From Ferruginibacter sp. (GTDB lineage Bacteria; Bacteroidota; Bacteroidia; Chitinophagales; Chitinophagaceae): 64,000 nt of DNA. The translations under genes and the position numbers were made by a program. The notes beneath the pieces were generated by a model that ran no database searches, was not told where the DNA came from, and was given only the letters and a program-made list of their open reading frames with translations. The stretch is taken from assembly GCA_028288705.1 (NCBI GenBank), contig JAQBNH010000007.1, positions 62,001 through 126,000 of the forward strand. Direction: 5' to 3'. This document shows positions 1-8,900 of this stretch, piece after piece. Position 1 is the stretch's first letter. The number at the start of each line of letters is the position of its first letter.

Positions 1-2
1 AA

Positions 3-917
3 CTGTTGTTGATGCAAACTTCGGTGCCAAAGATCTTCGCGATGAGCGCCATCTATTTACTACATACAGTTAACGGCCCTGCAGATAATAATTTCCTTGC
101 TGTGAAAACAAAGCAGTTGCTGGAAGCTAATAAAGAAAACCCGATCCTGGAGCAATTACTCTTTGAATTAAGCCAGCAAAATAAAAAAATGGCAATACCT
201 TCTTTGCAGCCATTTTTTGATAAAGACTATCTTCCGGGAAATGTACTAATGTTTAGCTTTCAGCGCAGCAACCGCGATTATCCGGGGCTTGTATTGATCC
301 GTGATGCCGGGGGAAATTTTATAAAATCCGACAGCACTTATTTCTCCGTTTCACAACTCGCCCGCAGCAACAGCAATATGCCGGGCTTTTTAACGAACGG
401 CAATACACCCGAAGGCATTTTGAGAATGGAGGGTTTTGATCAGTCTAAAAGCAGTTTTATCGGGCCCACCACAAATGTGCAACTTACTATGCCTTTCGAA
501 ATGAATGCCGCACATTTTTACCGCGATTCTACAATTACAGACACGACCTGGGACATTCATTATTACAAGGACCTGTTGCCGCAAAGTTTTAAAACATACA
601 CCCCCTTATATCAATCTTTTTATGCAGGCAAAGCGGGTCGTAGCGAAATCATTGCGCACGGTACGACGGTGAACCCGGAATATTATTTTGGTCGCCCTTA
701 TTACCCCTACACTCCTACACAAGGCTGCCTTTGTACAAAAGAAATATGGAGTGAAGAAAATGGTATACGCCTTGTCAGCGATCAGCAAAAACTTACTGAT
801 GCGATTACGGCAGCAGGCGGGCCTCATGGATACACTATCGTGATCAATATTGACGACCAGGAAAGGCCTGTCAGCATCAGCGACATCCTTCCTTTTTTGA
901 ATAAGGCTGAAAGATAA
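3..917 (+). CDS. L,D-transpeptidase-like (YkuD-like) protein, 5' partial
   Basis: The reading frame is open to the left edge, so the N-terminus is probably missing; an ATG at 12 is a possible internal or true start. The last third carries a His-Gly-Thr at about residues 218-220 (counting from position 6) and a T-Q-G-C-L-C at about 238-243. This resembles the HG...(S/T)xGC pair of YkuD L,D-transpeptidases, which cross-link peptidoglycan through a catalytic Cys. The usual Arg after the Cys is absent; C-T-K stands there instead. The first two thirds match nothing I recognise. The gene ends 23 nt before rarA and could be co-transcribed with it. The family call is an inference from the motif only. 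Confidence 0.5.
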   Translation: MLLMQTSVPKIFAMSAIYLLHTVNGPADNNFLAVKTKQLLEANKENPILEQLLFELSQQNKKMAIPSLQPFFDKDYLPGNVLMFSFQRSNRDYPGLVLIRDAGGNFIKSDSTYFSVSQLARSNSNMPGFLTNGNTPEGILRMEGFDQSKSSFIGPTTNVQLTMPFEMNAAHFYRDSTITDTTWDIHYYKDLLPQSFKTYTPLYQSFYAGKAGRSEIIAHGTTVNPEYYFGRPYYPYTPTQGCLCTKEIWSEENGIRLVSDQQKLTDAITAAGGPHGYTIVINIDDQERPVSISDILPFLNKAER

Positions 918-940
918 AGCTGCGGTCGTAACTTTATGTT

Positions 941-2200
941 ATGAGCTTAGCGCCACTGGCGGAACGCCTGCGTCCACAAACATTAAATGACCTTACCGGC
1001 CAGCAACATTTAACCGGCAAAGGCAGCATTCTCCGCACAGCAATCGAGCAGGGAAAAGTTCCTTCGATGATATTGTGGGGACCACCGGGTGTGGGAAAAA
1101 CAACGATCGCAAATATCATTGCAAACACTTTACAACAACCCTTTTATACGTTAAGCGCCATTTCCTCCGGCGTAAAAGATATTCGCGAAATTATTGAAGC
1201 AGCCAAAAGCCAGTCTGGCGCCATTCTTTTTATTGATGAGATCCATCGTTTCAACAAAGGGCAACAGGATGCCTTGTTGGGTGCTGTTGAAAAAGGCACC
1301 GTTACCTTGATTGGTGCAACAACGGAAAATCCTTCTTTTGAAGTGAATAGTGCCCTGCTCAGCCGCTGCCAGGTCTACGTTTTAAAAGCGCTGGATGCAG
1401 AAGATCTTGAAGCCTTATTAAAACAGGCCCTGCAAAAAGATGAAACGCTGAAGAAAAAAAACATTTCACTTAAGGAAACTGCTGCGTTATTAAAAATATC
1501 CGGCGGAGATGCCCGAAAATTACTGAATCTCCTGGAGCTGGTTACAGATGTGCTGGGAAAAAATGCAGTGATCACCGATGATGCCGTAATGGAAATCGCA
1601 CAGCAACGGATCGCTTTGTATGATAAAAAAGGCGAGCAGCATTACGATATTATTTCAGCATTTATTAAAAGCATGCGGGGCTCAGATCCTAACGGTGCAG
1701 TGTACTGGCTGGCGCGGATGATCGAAGGCGGTGAAGACGTAAAATTTATCGCAAGGCGTATGCTGATTTTTGCCAGTGAAGATATCGGCAACGCAAATCC
1801 CAATGCGCTTTTGCTGGCAACAAGTACATTCCAGGCTGTAACGATGATTGGCTATCCTGAAAGCCGGATCATTCTTTCCCAATGTGCCGTTTACCTCGCA
1901 TCTTCTGCAAAAAGCAATGCTTCCTATGAGGCAATTAATGCTGCAGGCGCAGCCGTTCGTACACACGGCGATTTACCAGTGCCACTTCACCTGCGGAACG
2001 CCCCGACAAAACTGATGAAGCAAATGGATTATGGGAAGAATTATAAATATGCCCACCAGTTTGACAATAATTTTATCCTGCAACAATTTTTACCGGATCA
2101 ACTGGAAGGAACAACATTCTATTCCCCGCAAAAGAATCCACGCGAAGAGGAACTGCGAAAATTTTTAAAAGATCGCTGGAAAGAAAAATATGGCTATTGA
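941..2200 (+). CDS. rarA: Replication-associated recombination protein A (RarA/MgsA AAA ATPase)
   Basis: This is a 419-residue AAA+ ATPase of the clamp-loader-like RarA/MgsA/WRNIP1 family, which acts at stalled replication forks. Visible motifs are Walker [10 protein letters not shown] at 47-55, Walker B LFIDEIHR at 96-103, sensor 1 GATTEN at 125-130 and the arginine-finger S-R-C at 141-143. The C-terminal half contains the family's tetramerisation region ([15 protein letters not shown] near residue 350). Length is typical for the family. The 3' end overlaps the next gene by 11 nt, so the two are translationally coupled in an operon with the acetyltransferase after it. No anomaly was seen. 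Confidence 0.95.
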   Translation: MSLAPLAERLRPQTLNDLTGQQHLTGKGSILRTAIEQGKVPSMILWGPPGVGKTTIANIIANTLQQPFYTLSAISSGVKDIREIIEAAKSQSGAILFIDEIHRFNKGQQDALLGAVEKGTVTLIGATTENPSFEVNSALLSRCQVYVLKALDAEDLEALLKQALQKDETLKKKNISLKETAALLKISGGDARKLLNLLELVTDVLGKNAVITDDAVMEIAQQRIALYDKKGEQHYDIISAFIKSMRGSDPNGAVYWLARMIEGGEDVKFIARRMLIFASEDIGNANPNALLLATSTFQAVTMIGYPESRIILSQCAVYLASSAKSNASYEAINAAGAAVRTHGDLPVPLHLRNAPTKLMKQMDYGKNYKYAHQFDNNFILQQFLPDQLEGTTFYSPQKNPREEELRKFLKDRWKEKYGY

Positions 2201-2582
2201 TCAAGACATAACGACAAGAGAAGATATTGAACAATTCATTCGCGCTTTTTACGAAAAAGTTATCCGGGATGAAACACTCGGCATTATTTTTACGGAGATC
2301 ATTCCATTAAACTGGGAGTTGCATATCCCTTTGATCACTGATTTTTGGGAAACCATTTTGCTCGATAACCCGGTTTATAGAAAAAATGCGATGGAAGTTC
2401 ATTACCATATCGACCGCATTTACCCGCTCGGTCAAGAACATTTTGAATCATGGCTGAAGTTGTTTAATAGCACGCTTGATGAAATGTTTCTTGGTCCTGT
2501 TACTGAACTTGCAAAAAAAAGAGGCGCAGGAATTGCTCAACTGATGCAGCATAAAATGAATCTCCTAAATGATAAGCTATGA
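2190..2582 (+). CDS. Group III truncated haemoglobin
   Basis: A 130-residue protein with the pattern of group III truncated haemoglobins: E-D-I-E-Q-F at the N-terminus, D-F-W-E-T-I-L at about 51-57, M-E-V-H at 68-71 with H71 the likely proximal haem ligand, and H-F-E-S-W-L-K-L-F at about 84-92. Members bind O2/NO and are linked in some bacteria to nitrosative stress or low-oxygen respiration; the exact role here is unknown. The start overlaps the end of rarA by 11 nt and the stop overlaps the next start as ATGA, giving a tight three-gene operon. The cytoplasmic location follows from the lack of a signal peptide. Confidence 0.9.
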   Translation: MAIDQDITTREDIEQFIRAFYEKVIRDETLGIIFTEIIPLNWELHIPLITDFWETILLDNPVYRKNAMEVHYHIDRIYPLGQEHFESWLKLFNSTLDEMFLGPVTELAKKRGAGIAQLMQHKMNLLNDKL

Positions 2583-3022
2583 CCTGGACATGCAAAAAAT
2601 TTGAAGAACTGAGTCTTGACGAACTCTATGATATTATGCAACTGCGCAGCAAGGTTTTCGTTCTGGAACAAAATTGTGCCTACCTCGACCCCGACGGAAA
2701 AGACAAAAAAGCCTATCACCTTTGCGGATGGGATGATCAGCTATTAGTCGCCTACGCCCGGCTGTTAGCGCCCGGCATTTCTTATCCCGAAGCGAGCATT
2801 GGCCGCGTTGTGAGCGATCCCGATCACCGGCGGAAAGGTGCAGGCAAACAACTTATGCAAAATGCCATCACGGCAGCCTACGACATATTTGATCCGGAGG
2901 CCATTCGGATCGGCGCACAACTCTACCTGCTGGATTTTTACACTGCCCTCGGCTTTCGCCAGGTGAGTGAAATTTACCTCGAAGACGGTATTGAGCATAT
3001 CGAGATGCTGTACTCGAAATAA
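2579..3022 (+). CDS. GNAT family N-acetyltransferase, ElaA type
   Basis: A 147-residue acetyltransferase. The acetyl-CoA binding loop is visible as R-R-K-G-A-G-K-Q at about 84-91, after the S-I-G-R-V-V strand at 73-78. The N-terminal L-Y-D-I-M-Q-L-R-S-K-V-F-V-L-E-Q pattern followed by Y-L-D-P-D-G-K-D is typical of ElaA-like GNATs. The acceptor substrate is not known for this subfamily. Translation starts inside the haemoglobin stop (ATGA overlap), so the protein is made from the rarA operon mRNA. It is the last gene of that operon; the next gene starts 102 nt downstream. Confidence 0.88.
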   Translation: MTWTCKKFEELSLDELYDIMQLRSKVFVLEQNCAYLDPDGKDKKAYHLCGWDDQLLVAYARLLAPGISYPEASIGRVVSDPDHRRKGAGKQLMQNAITAAYDIFDPEAIRIGAQLYLLDFYTALGFRQVSEIYLEDGIEHIEMLYSK

Positions 3023-3124
3023 TTCTTTTTTACCATACAATATTTCATCCCTGCTCCCGTTTTAGTTCGGAGATAGCAATATTTCCCATCCAAATTCCGA
3101 TAGAAAGACTAAAACTGAGTCCTG

Positions 3125-4117
3125 ATGAAATCAACTTTACCCAACCTGGTGGGCAAATCAATGATATTATTGTTGTGTTGCACACTATTCTTCACGAGAT
3201 CATATTCCCAGCATTTAATGTTCGGCGGTGAGAAACTGAAGGTTGAAGCAGGCCTTAATTTCGGACCTACTTTCTTCCTTGGCGACCTTGGCGGAAACCG
3301 TGGAAAGGGAACCGGCTTTATCAAAGATGTGAATCTTAGCCTCACTAAAATGATGAAAGGCGCATTCGTAACTGTTTATCCAACATCATGGATTGGCGTT
3401 CGCGTGGCGGCACAACTAACGTACATTTCCGGGGAAGACAATATTATCAGCACACATGGTGTAGATGAACTTTGGCGTAAAGAACGCAACCTTGATTTTA
3501 AAAGCAATATGTGGGAAGCCTATGGTGCGATCGAAATTTATCCTACGATGCTTTTCAGAAAATATGATGACTACGATCCACTCATCAAGCCTTATGGTTT
3601 CATCGGCGTGGGCATTTTTCATTTCAACCCGCAGGGTTCACTTACAACAGCAAATGGTGTAAAAACCTGGTACGACCTGCAACCGCTGCGCACCGAAGGC
3701 CAGGGGATGAAACAATACCCAGACAGGAAAGAATATAAATTAACACAAATGAACATCCCGATGGGCATGGGCGTACGCATTGCACTTAGTCCGCGCATCA
3801 GTACCGGAATGGAATTATTATACAGGAAAACATTTACAGATTATATCGATGATGTGAGCACGACTTATATCGACCCAAAATATTTTGATCAATATCTTAC
3901 GCCGGCAAATGCCAGTATTGCTCGGAAGATTCATGATAAAACAGTGGGCATTGTGAACCCCGGCCTGAGTCGTTATGCTCCGGGAACACAACGTGGCAAT
4001 GCAAAAAATGATGATTCCTATTTTTCCTTCGTTGCGAAACTAGGTATTCGTTTAGGCTATACAAATGAAGAAGACAGAAGAACGGCACGCCAGTCGCGAT
4101 GCCCGGCCTTCTACTAA
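3125..4117 (+). CDS. Outer-membrane beta-barrel protein (probable DUF6089-type)
   Basis: A 330-residue exported protein. A hydrophobic signal segment at about 12-24 ends in S-Y-S-Q, a plausible signal peptidase I site. The mature part has alternating hydrophobic and aromatic strands (for example G-L-N-F-G-P-T-F-F-L-G-D-L-G-G near 45-58 and Y-G-F-I-G-V-G-I-F-H-F-N near 157-168), as in small Bacteroidota outer-membrane barrels of the DUF6089/OmpW-like type. The last 15 residues are basic and cysteine-containing and do not end in an aromatic, unlike most barrels. Function is unknown. The 102-nt leader can fold into a long hairpin (3059-3115). Its likely terminator is at 4253-4285. Confidence 0.75.
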   Translation: MKSTLPNLVGKSMILLLCCTLFFTRSYSQHLMFGGEKLKVEAGLNFGPTFFLGDLGGNRGKGTGFIKDVNLSLTKMMKGAFVTVYPTSWIGVRVAAQLTYISGEDNIISTHGVDELWRKERNLDFKSNMWEAYGAIEIYPTMLFRKYDDYDPLIKPYGFIGVGIFHFNPQGSLTTANGVKTWYDLQPLRTEGQGMKQYPDRKEYKLTQMNIPMGMGVRIALSPRISTGMELLYRKTFTDYIDDVSTTYIDPKYFDQYLTPANASIARKIHDKTVGIVNPGLSRYAPGTQRGNAKNDDSYFSFVAKLGIRLGYTNEEDRRTARQSRCPAFY

Positions 4118-4182
4118 TACATATTTTCTAACGATTCAAATAAGTGTTTGGTATACTACAGAAGATAACCCCCGGAAAACGA

Positions 4183-4198
4183 CATGCAGTCCTGCATG
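4183..4198. repeat. Short inverted repeat between convergent genes
   Basis: CATGCAG, two bases, CTGCATG: a perfect 7-bp inverted repeat in the 171-bp gap between the barrel protein and uvrA. No T-run follows on either strand, so it is not an intrinsic terminator. It may be a protein-binding site or chance. Confidence 0.3.
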
Positions 4199-4252
4199 AT
4201 GATTACCCCTGAAACCACAAGATTACCTTCGTTCTTATGCCAGACCTTATTT

Positions 4253-4285
4253 AAAAAAAAGATCCATGTCATCATGGATCTTTTT
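4253..4285. terminator. Bidirectional intrinsic terminator
   Basis: An 8-bp perfect stem GATCCATG/CATGGATC (4261-4268 and 4273-4280) with a TCAT loop, flanked by eight A on the left and five T on the right. It can end the plus-strand barrel gene and, read on the other strand, the uvrA transcript. Confidence 0.85.
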
Positions 4286-4288
4286 CAT

Positions 4289-7165
4289 TTACTTGAACTC
4301 TTCTACTAAATATTTTGCGGTGAAGCTTTCTTTTACATTGAGCATTTCCCGTGGTGGGCCCTCGTATAAAATATTACCTCCGCCAGAGCCTCCTTCGGGT
4401 CCGATATCAATGATATGATCTGCCACTTTGATCATATCCATGTTATGCTCGATCACTAAAACGGTATTGCCGCGATCAACCAGTTTATTTAATACATCAA
4501 GCAGATGCTGAATATCCTGGAAATGTAATCCTGTTGTGGGTTCATCTAAAATATAAAACGTTTTGCCGGTATCGCGTTTACCCAGTTCCGTCGCAAGTTT
4601 CACGCGTTGCGCCTCACCACCGCTTAACGTAACCGCGCTCTGGCCAAGTGTGATATATCCCAGGCCGACCTCCTGTAAGACTTTTATCTTACGGTAAATA
4701 AAAGGAACGGCACTAAAAAAATCAACAGCTTCATCAACCGTCATATCCAGCACATCACTGATGGATTTTCCTTTGTACCTTATTTCGAGTGTTTCACGGT
4801 TATACCTTTTGCCATTACATTTTTCGCAATGCACATACACATCCGGCAGAAAGTTCATTTCGATAACGCGCATTCCGCCGCCTTCACAAACCTCGCAACG
4901 GCCACTTTTCACATTGAATGAAAAACGCCCTGCCGTATAACCACGGATTTTCGACTCAGGCACAGATGCGAACAAAGTGCGCACATCTGTGAAGAAACCA
5001 CAATAGGTTGCCGGGTTACTCCGCGGCGTTCTGCCAATCGGGCTTTGATCGATCTCAATTACCTTGTCAATATTTTCGAGGCCTTTAATGCTCTTATGTG
5101 CGAGTGCGACCCCCTTTGAATTATAGCAATAGGCGCTCAACAAAGGATACAATGTTTCGTTGATTAACGTGGATTTGCCACTACCGCTCACCCCGGTTAT
5201 CAACACAAGTTTCCCCAGCGGAAATTTTGCAGAAACATTTTTGAGGTTATGCCCGGTCGCGCCCTTCAGTTCCAGGAATTTGCCATTGCCTTTCCTTATT
5301 TCTTCAGGAATCGCAATAGACTTTTTTCCACTAAGGTATTGTGACGTTTCTGATCCTGATGCCAGAACAGCAGCCGGGGTTCCTGCTGCTACAACACGCC
5401 CGCCATGAACACCGGCTTTCGGGCCGATATCTACCAGGTGATCAGCAGCGAGCATAATGTCTTTATCATGTTCAACTACCAACACGCTGTTGCCGATATC
5501 ACGAAGATTTTGCAAGGCAGAAATTAGCCGCTGGTTATCGCGCTGGTGTAACCCGATACTGGGCTCATCCAAAATATACGTAATCCCCTGCAATTGAGAA
5601 CCGATCTGCGTGGCCAGCCTGATACGCTGATATTCGCCACCACTAAGGCTTTTAGAAGGGCGGTATAATGTTAGGTATGTAAGGCCGACATTCAATAAAA
5701 ACTCCAGCCGCTCACGAATCTCTTTTAAAATATCCTTCGCGATAATATTTTGTTTGTCGGATATTTTATCCTCTACATTTGAAAACCATTCGTACAGTTT
5801 ATCAAGATCCAGTTCACTTAATTCTGCAATATTTTTTTCGGCGAATTTAAACCACAAACTTTCTTTTTTCAGGCGCGTACCGCCACAGGTTTCACAAGGT
5901 CTTAATTTCATGAACTGTTCCACCCAGTCACGCAACGCCTCTGTAGTTGTAGGCGATGTAAACCAGCGTTTGAGCATGTTTACGATACCTTCATATTCCG
6001 TTGCATAATAAACAGGCCCTTCGTGCACAACATCTGTATCAATGTCTTCATCTGCCGTTTCATCAACTTCTTCTTTACCGAACAGCAACACATTCATCGC
6101 TTTTGCAGGCAGATCCTTTACCGGCTTATCTAAATTAAATTTATATTTTTTCGCCAGTTGCTGCACCTGTTTAAAAACATAGGCTTCCCGTTCTTCACCA
6201 AGTGGAACGATGCCCCCTTTTTTTACACTGACAGATGCATCGGGAATGACCGCATCCATATTCACCTGGTATACTGTTCCTAATCCTTTGCAGGTTGGGC
6301 ATGCACCATATGGTGAATTAAAAGAGAACGCATTGGGTGATGGCTCTTCATAACTGATACCGGTTTCAATACACATCAGTTGCTTACTAAACTGAATCAC
6401 TTTATTCTCGTCATTCAATAAAACGAACAAAAGGTCCTTACCCATTGCCAGCGTCTTCTGCACGCTTTGGCTCAGCCGGACTTTCATGTCATCGGTGACC
6501 TGCAACCGGTCCACCACTACTTCAATATCATGGATCTTGTAACGGTCAAGTTGCATACGGGGCGCGAGATCCAGTACTTCACCATCTACGCGCACTTTTA
6601 AAAATCCTTTTTTGCGAGTGTCTTCAAAAAGCTCGCGATAATGACCTTTTCGCCCGCGGATAACCGGCGCAAGTAAACTGATCTTTTTGTTTTTGTATTT
6701 TTTAAAAATAGTTTGTACAATTTCTTCTTCACTGAACTTTACCATTTTCTTTCCGGTGTTGTAACTATACGCATCGCTCACGCGCGCAAACAACAACCTC
6801 AGGAAATCATAGATCTCCGTGATCGTACCTACGGTGCTTCGTGGATTTTTATTCGTCGTTTTTTGTTCGATGGAAATAACCGGTGAAAGGCCCGTTATTT
6901 TGTCTACATCAGGGCGTTCCATATCACCAACAAACTGGCGGGCGTATGCAGAAAAACTTTCCATATACCGGCGCTGCCCTTCATTGTAAATAGTGTCAAA
7001 TGCCAGCGATGATTTGCCGCTGCCGCTAACACCCGTAAAAACCACCAGCTTGTTTTTTGGAATTTTAATATCAATATTCTTCAGGTTATGTTCCCGCGCT
7101 CCAAATACTTCAATAAATTCTTCAGCTACAACGGGGGCACCTGCCTTCACTTTTTTTGTCGCCAT
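4289..7165 (-). CDS. uvrA: Excinuclease ABC subunit UvrA (first copy)
   Basis: A 958-residue UvrA, the damage-recognition ATPase of nucleotide excision repair that loads UvrB. Two ABC halves are present: Walker [10 protein letters not shown] at 45-53 and G-V-S-G-S-G-K-S-T in the second half, two LSGGE(Y/A)QR signatures, and D-E-P-S-I-G-L-H and D-E-P-T-T-G-L-H Walker B segments. Zinc modules are seen as C-P-T-C, C-E-T-C and C-E-V-C...C-E-K-C. Length is near the family norm of 940-960. The start at 7165 matches the conserved N-terminus. It is divergently arranged from the SAM-riboswitch operon and ends at a shared terminator. A second, divergent UvrA is encoded at 30522-33335. Confidence 0.96.
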   Translation of the reverse strand: MATKKVKAGAPVVAEEFIEVFGAREHNLKNIDIKIPKNKLVVFTGVSGSGKSSLAFDTIYNEGQRRYMESFSAYARQFVGDMERPDVDKITGLSPVISIEQKTTNKNPRSTVGTITEIYDFLRLLFARVSDAYSYNTGKKMVKFSEEEIVQTIFKKYKNKKISLLAPVIRGRKGHYRELFEDTRKKGFLKVRVDGEVLDLAPRMQLDRYKIHDIEVVVDRLQVTDDMKVRLSQSVQKTLAMGKDLLFVLLNDENKVIQFSKQLMCIETGISYEEPSPNAFSFNSPYGACPTCKGLGTVYQVNMDAVIPDASVSVKKGGIVPLGEEREAYVFKQVQQLAKKYKFNLDKPVKDLPAKAMNVLLFGKEEVDETADEDIDTDVVHEGPVYYATEYEGIVNMLKRWFTSPTTTEALRDWVEQFMKLRPCETCGGTRLKKESLWFKFAEKNIAELSELDLDKLYEWFSNVEDKISDKQNIIAKDILKEIRERLEFLLNVGLTYLTLYRPSKSLSGGEYQRIRLATQIGSQLQGITYILDEPSIGLHQRDNQRLISALQNLRDIGNSVLVVEHDKDIMLAADHLVDIGPKAGVHGGRVVAAGTPAAVLASGSETSQYLSGKKSIAIPEEIRKGNGKFLELKGATGHNLKNVSAKFPLGKLVLITGVSGSGKSTLINETLYPLLSAYCYNSKGVALAHKSIKGLENIDKVIEIDQSPIGRTPRSNPATYCGFFTDVRTLFASVPESKIRGYTAGRFSFNVKSGRCEVCEGGGMRVIEMNFLPDVYVHCEKCNGKRYNRETLEIRYKGKSISDVLDMTVDEAVDFFSAVPFIYRKIKVLQEVGLGYITLGQSAVTLSGGEAQRVKLATELGKRDTGKTFYILDEPTTGLHFQDIQHLLDVLNKLVDRGNTVLVIEHNMDMIKVADHIIDIGPEGGSGGGNILYEGPPREMLNVKESFTAKYLVEEFK

Positions 7166-7355
7166 TTTATTACTCCTTGCTGTAAAGATACAAACAAAAA
7201 AGAGGGCTGAAAGTTATAAGGTTTGTAAAAACACGGCCAGAAAAAGGCCCGGAGACAGCCCAGTCTTGAAAAGTTTTACAAATCGCCAAAGCAGCGCTCA
7301 TCAACGGTTTGGGGGTATTGTAAAGAATCGAATTGCTATATTTTTATAAAAAATA

Positions 7356-7388
7356 TTTGGTGATCTGAAATTACCCGCTATATCTTTG
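7356..7388 (+). promoter_or_regulatory. Bacteroidota promoter of the SAM-riboswitch operon
   Basis: A -33 element TTTG (7356-7359) and a -7 element TATCTTTG (7381-7388) are separated by 21 nt, matching the phylum's TTTG / TAnnTTTG consensus. Transcription would begin near 7395, about 15 nt before the riboswitch aptamer at 7411. The rest of the 7166-7355 gap holds nothing I can identify beyond whatever promotes uvrA. Confidence 0.75.
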
Positions 7389-7410
7389 CGTCAGTTCTTT
7401 AAATTTTTCA

Positions 7411-7518
7411 CTTATCAAGAAAGGCAGAGGGTAATGGCCCGATGAAGCCTTGACAACCTATTCAAACTCGTTTGAAAAAGGTGCCAATTCCATCTCGTGT
7501 AACAACGGGAAAGATAAG
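7411..7518 (+). ncRNA. SAM-I riboswitch (S-box aptamer)
   Basis: The aptamer is closed by P1 CTTATC (7411-7416) with GATAAG (7513-7518). The core shows the S-box sequence A-G-A-G-G-G near 7425-7431, T-G-G-C-C-C-G-A-T-G-A-A-G-C-C near 7435-7449, A-C-A-A-C-C and A-A-G-G-T-G-C-C-A-A-T-T-C-C. These are the conserved SAM-binding and pseudoknot elements of the class. It lies in the leader of a trans-sulfuration gene and homoserine dehydrogenase, the expected target pathway (methionine synthesis). High SAM should stabilise P1 and cause premature termination at 7552-7586. Confidence 0.93.
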
Positions 7519-7572
7519 TCAGATCTATAGCCTAAATATATTCATCATATTAAAAGCTCATCTGATTTTATC
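7513..7572 (+). promoter_or_regulatory. Antiterminator pairing of the SAM riboswitch
   Basis: GATAAGTCAGAT (7513-7524), which includes the 3' strand of P1, can pair with ATCTGATTTTATC (7560-7572) through 12 base pairs including one G-T and a single bulged T. This would open both P1 and the terminator, giving the ON state at low SAM. The pairing is read directly from the sequence; its use in the cell is inferred from the known mechanism of S-box switches. Confidence 0.8.
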
Positions 7573-7587
7573 GGGTGAGCTTTTTTG
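7552..7587 (+). terminator. Riboswitch-controlled intrinsic terminator
   Basis: An 11-bp stem AAAAGCTCATC/GGTGAGCTTTT (7552-7562 with 7574-7584, one T-G pair) with an 11-nt loop, followed by TTTTTT. The 5' arm and the loop overlap the antiterminator strand, so terminator and antiterminator are mutually exclusive. A TTG-started extension of the downstream gene would fall in this hairpin and is therefore unlikely. Confidence 0.9.
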
Positions 7588-7683
7588 TTTTTGGGATATC
7601 TCCCATCAGCAAAAGCTTCTCCGGTAAGTTCGCTCTGTTTTCTTGATAAAATTTTTAATAAAAATCTTTTAAATCAGAAAATC

Positions 7684-8874
7684 ATGAGCAACGCAACACA
7701 ACTCATCCACAGCATTCCTGTTGACCCATTAACCGGTTCCATCAGTGTTCCCATTTATCAAACAAGCACATTCGTACAGGAAGCACCTGGGGTAAACAAA
7801 GGTTTTGATTATGCCCGCTCCAACAATCCTACCAGGGCAACGCTGGAAAGCATCGTGGCACAACTGGAAGAAGGCGCTGTTGGTGTGGCGTTTGGCAGCG
7901 GTCTTGCGGCAATTGATGCCGTACTGAAACTCCTGAAAAGCGGCGATGAGATCGTAGCGGTGGATGATATTTACGGCGGCGCGTTCCGGCTATTTACACA
8001 TGTGTATGAAAAATTCGGCATTAAAGTGCATTATACGGATACAACTGATGCAGCAAATGTGTTTGAAGCCATTACGCCTGAAACAAAACTAATCTGGCTG
8101 GAAACACCCACTAATCCTACCCTGAAAGTAAGCGATATCAAAGCCATTGCAAAAATCGCAAAGGCCCGTGGCTGTTTACTTTGCGTGGATAATACTTTTG
8201 CATCACCCGCCTTACAAAAACCTCTCACGCTGGGAGCTGATATTGTAGTGCATAGCGGAACGAAATATCTCGGCGGCCATAGCGACCTGATCGCAGGATT
8301 GGTTGTTACAAAAGACCAGGCCTTAGGCGAACAGGTGAAATTTTTACAAAACGCAAGTGGCGCGATCCTCTCTCCGTTCGACAGTTGGTTGCTGATACGG
8401 GGTTTGGAAACGCTGCACCTGCGGGTTAAACAACATTGCCTTAATGCGGGCGAAGTTGCGTTGTTTTTACAATCACATCCGGCCGTTGATAAGGTGTATT
8501 ACCCGGGTTTGACCTCCCATATTAATCATGATATTGCAAAAAGCCAGGCCAGTGGTTTTGGCGGCATCATCTCGTTTACATTAAAGGATGACACCATCGC
8601 AGCCGCGAATGCATTTGTTTGTGCAACAAAATATTTTAAACTCGCAGAAAGCCTGGGAGGCGTAAAAAGTTTGTTGTGCAGCCCTGCGCAGATGACACAT
8701 AAAAGTATCCCGGTAGAAAAGCGATTGGCTGCCGGCGTTCAGGATAGTTTAATCCGCCTCAGCGTAGGTCTGGAAGAAGCCGAAGACCTGATAAAAGACC
8801 TGGAACAGGCATTTGAAAAAATCGCCGCTAACAAAGCAAGGCCGGTATCATTAACCGAAGCTATCGCAAACTAA
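7684..8874 (+). CDS. PLP-dependent trans-sulfuration enzyme (cystathionine gamma-synthase-like)
   Basis: A 396-residue member of the Cys/Met metabolism PLP enzyme family. Visible are the phosphate-binding Y-A-R-S-N-N-P-T at 43-50, the G-S-G cap region at about 71-73, V-D-N-T-F-A-S-P at 168-175 and the PLP lysine K194 in S-G-T-K-Y-L-G-G-H-S. It probably joins an activated homoserine to cysteine or sulfide (cystathionine gamma-synthase or O-acylhomoserine sulfhydrylase); the family cannot be split further by eye. ATG 7684 is chosen because the frame's earlier TTG lies inside the riboswitch terminator. The SAM-I riboswitch and the adjoining homoserine dehydrogenase support a methionine role. Confidence 0.92.
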   Translation: MSNATQLIHSIPVDPLTGSISVPIYQTSTFVQEAPGVNKGFDYARSNNPTRATLESIVAQLEEGAVGVAFGSGLAAIDAVLKLLKSGDEIVAVDDIYGGAFRLFTHVYEKFGIKVHYTDTTDAANVFEAITPETKLIWLETPTNPTLKVSDIKAIAKIAKARGCLLCVDNTFASPALQKPLTLGADIVVHSGTKYLGGHSDLIAGLVVTKDQALGEQVKFLQNASGAILSPFDSWLLIRGLETLHLRVKQHCLNAGEVALFLQSHPAVDKVYYPGLTSHINHDIAKSQASGFGGIISFTLKDDTIAAANAFVCATKYFKLAESLGGVKSLLCSPAQMTHKSIPVEKRLAAGVQDSLIRLSVGLEEAEDLIKDLEQAFEKIAANKARPVSLTEAIAN

Positions 8875-8900
8875 TCTTCACCCTCTTATTCAATATTTAT

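Noticed and set aside
7585..7683. TTG-initiated 33-residue extension of the trans-sulfuration enzyme
   Set aside because: It would begin in the T-run of the riboswitch terminator and has no family similarity; ATG 7684 gives the conserved start.
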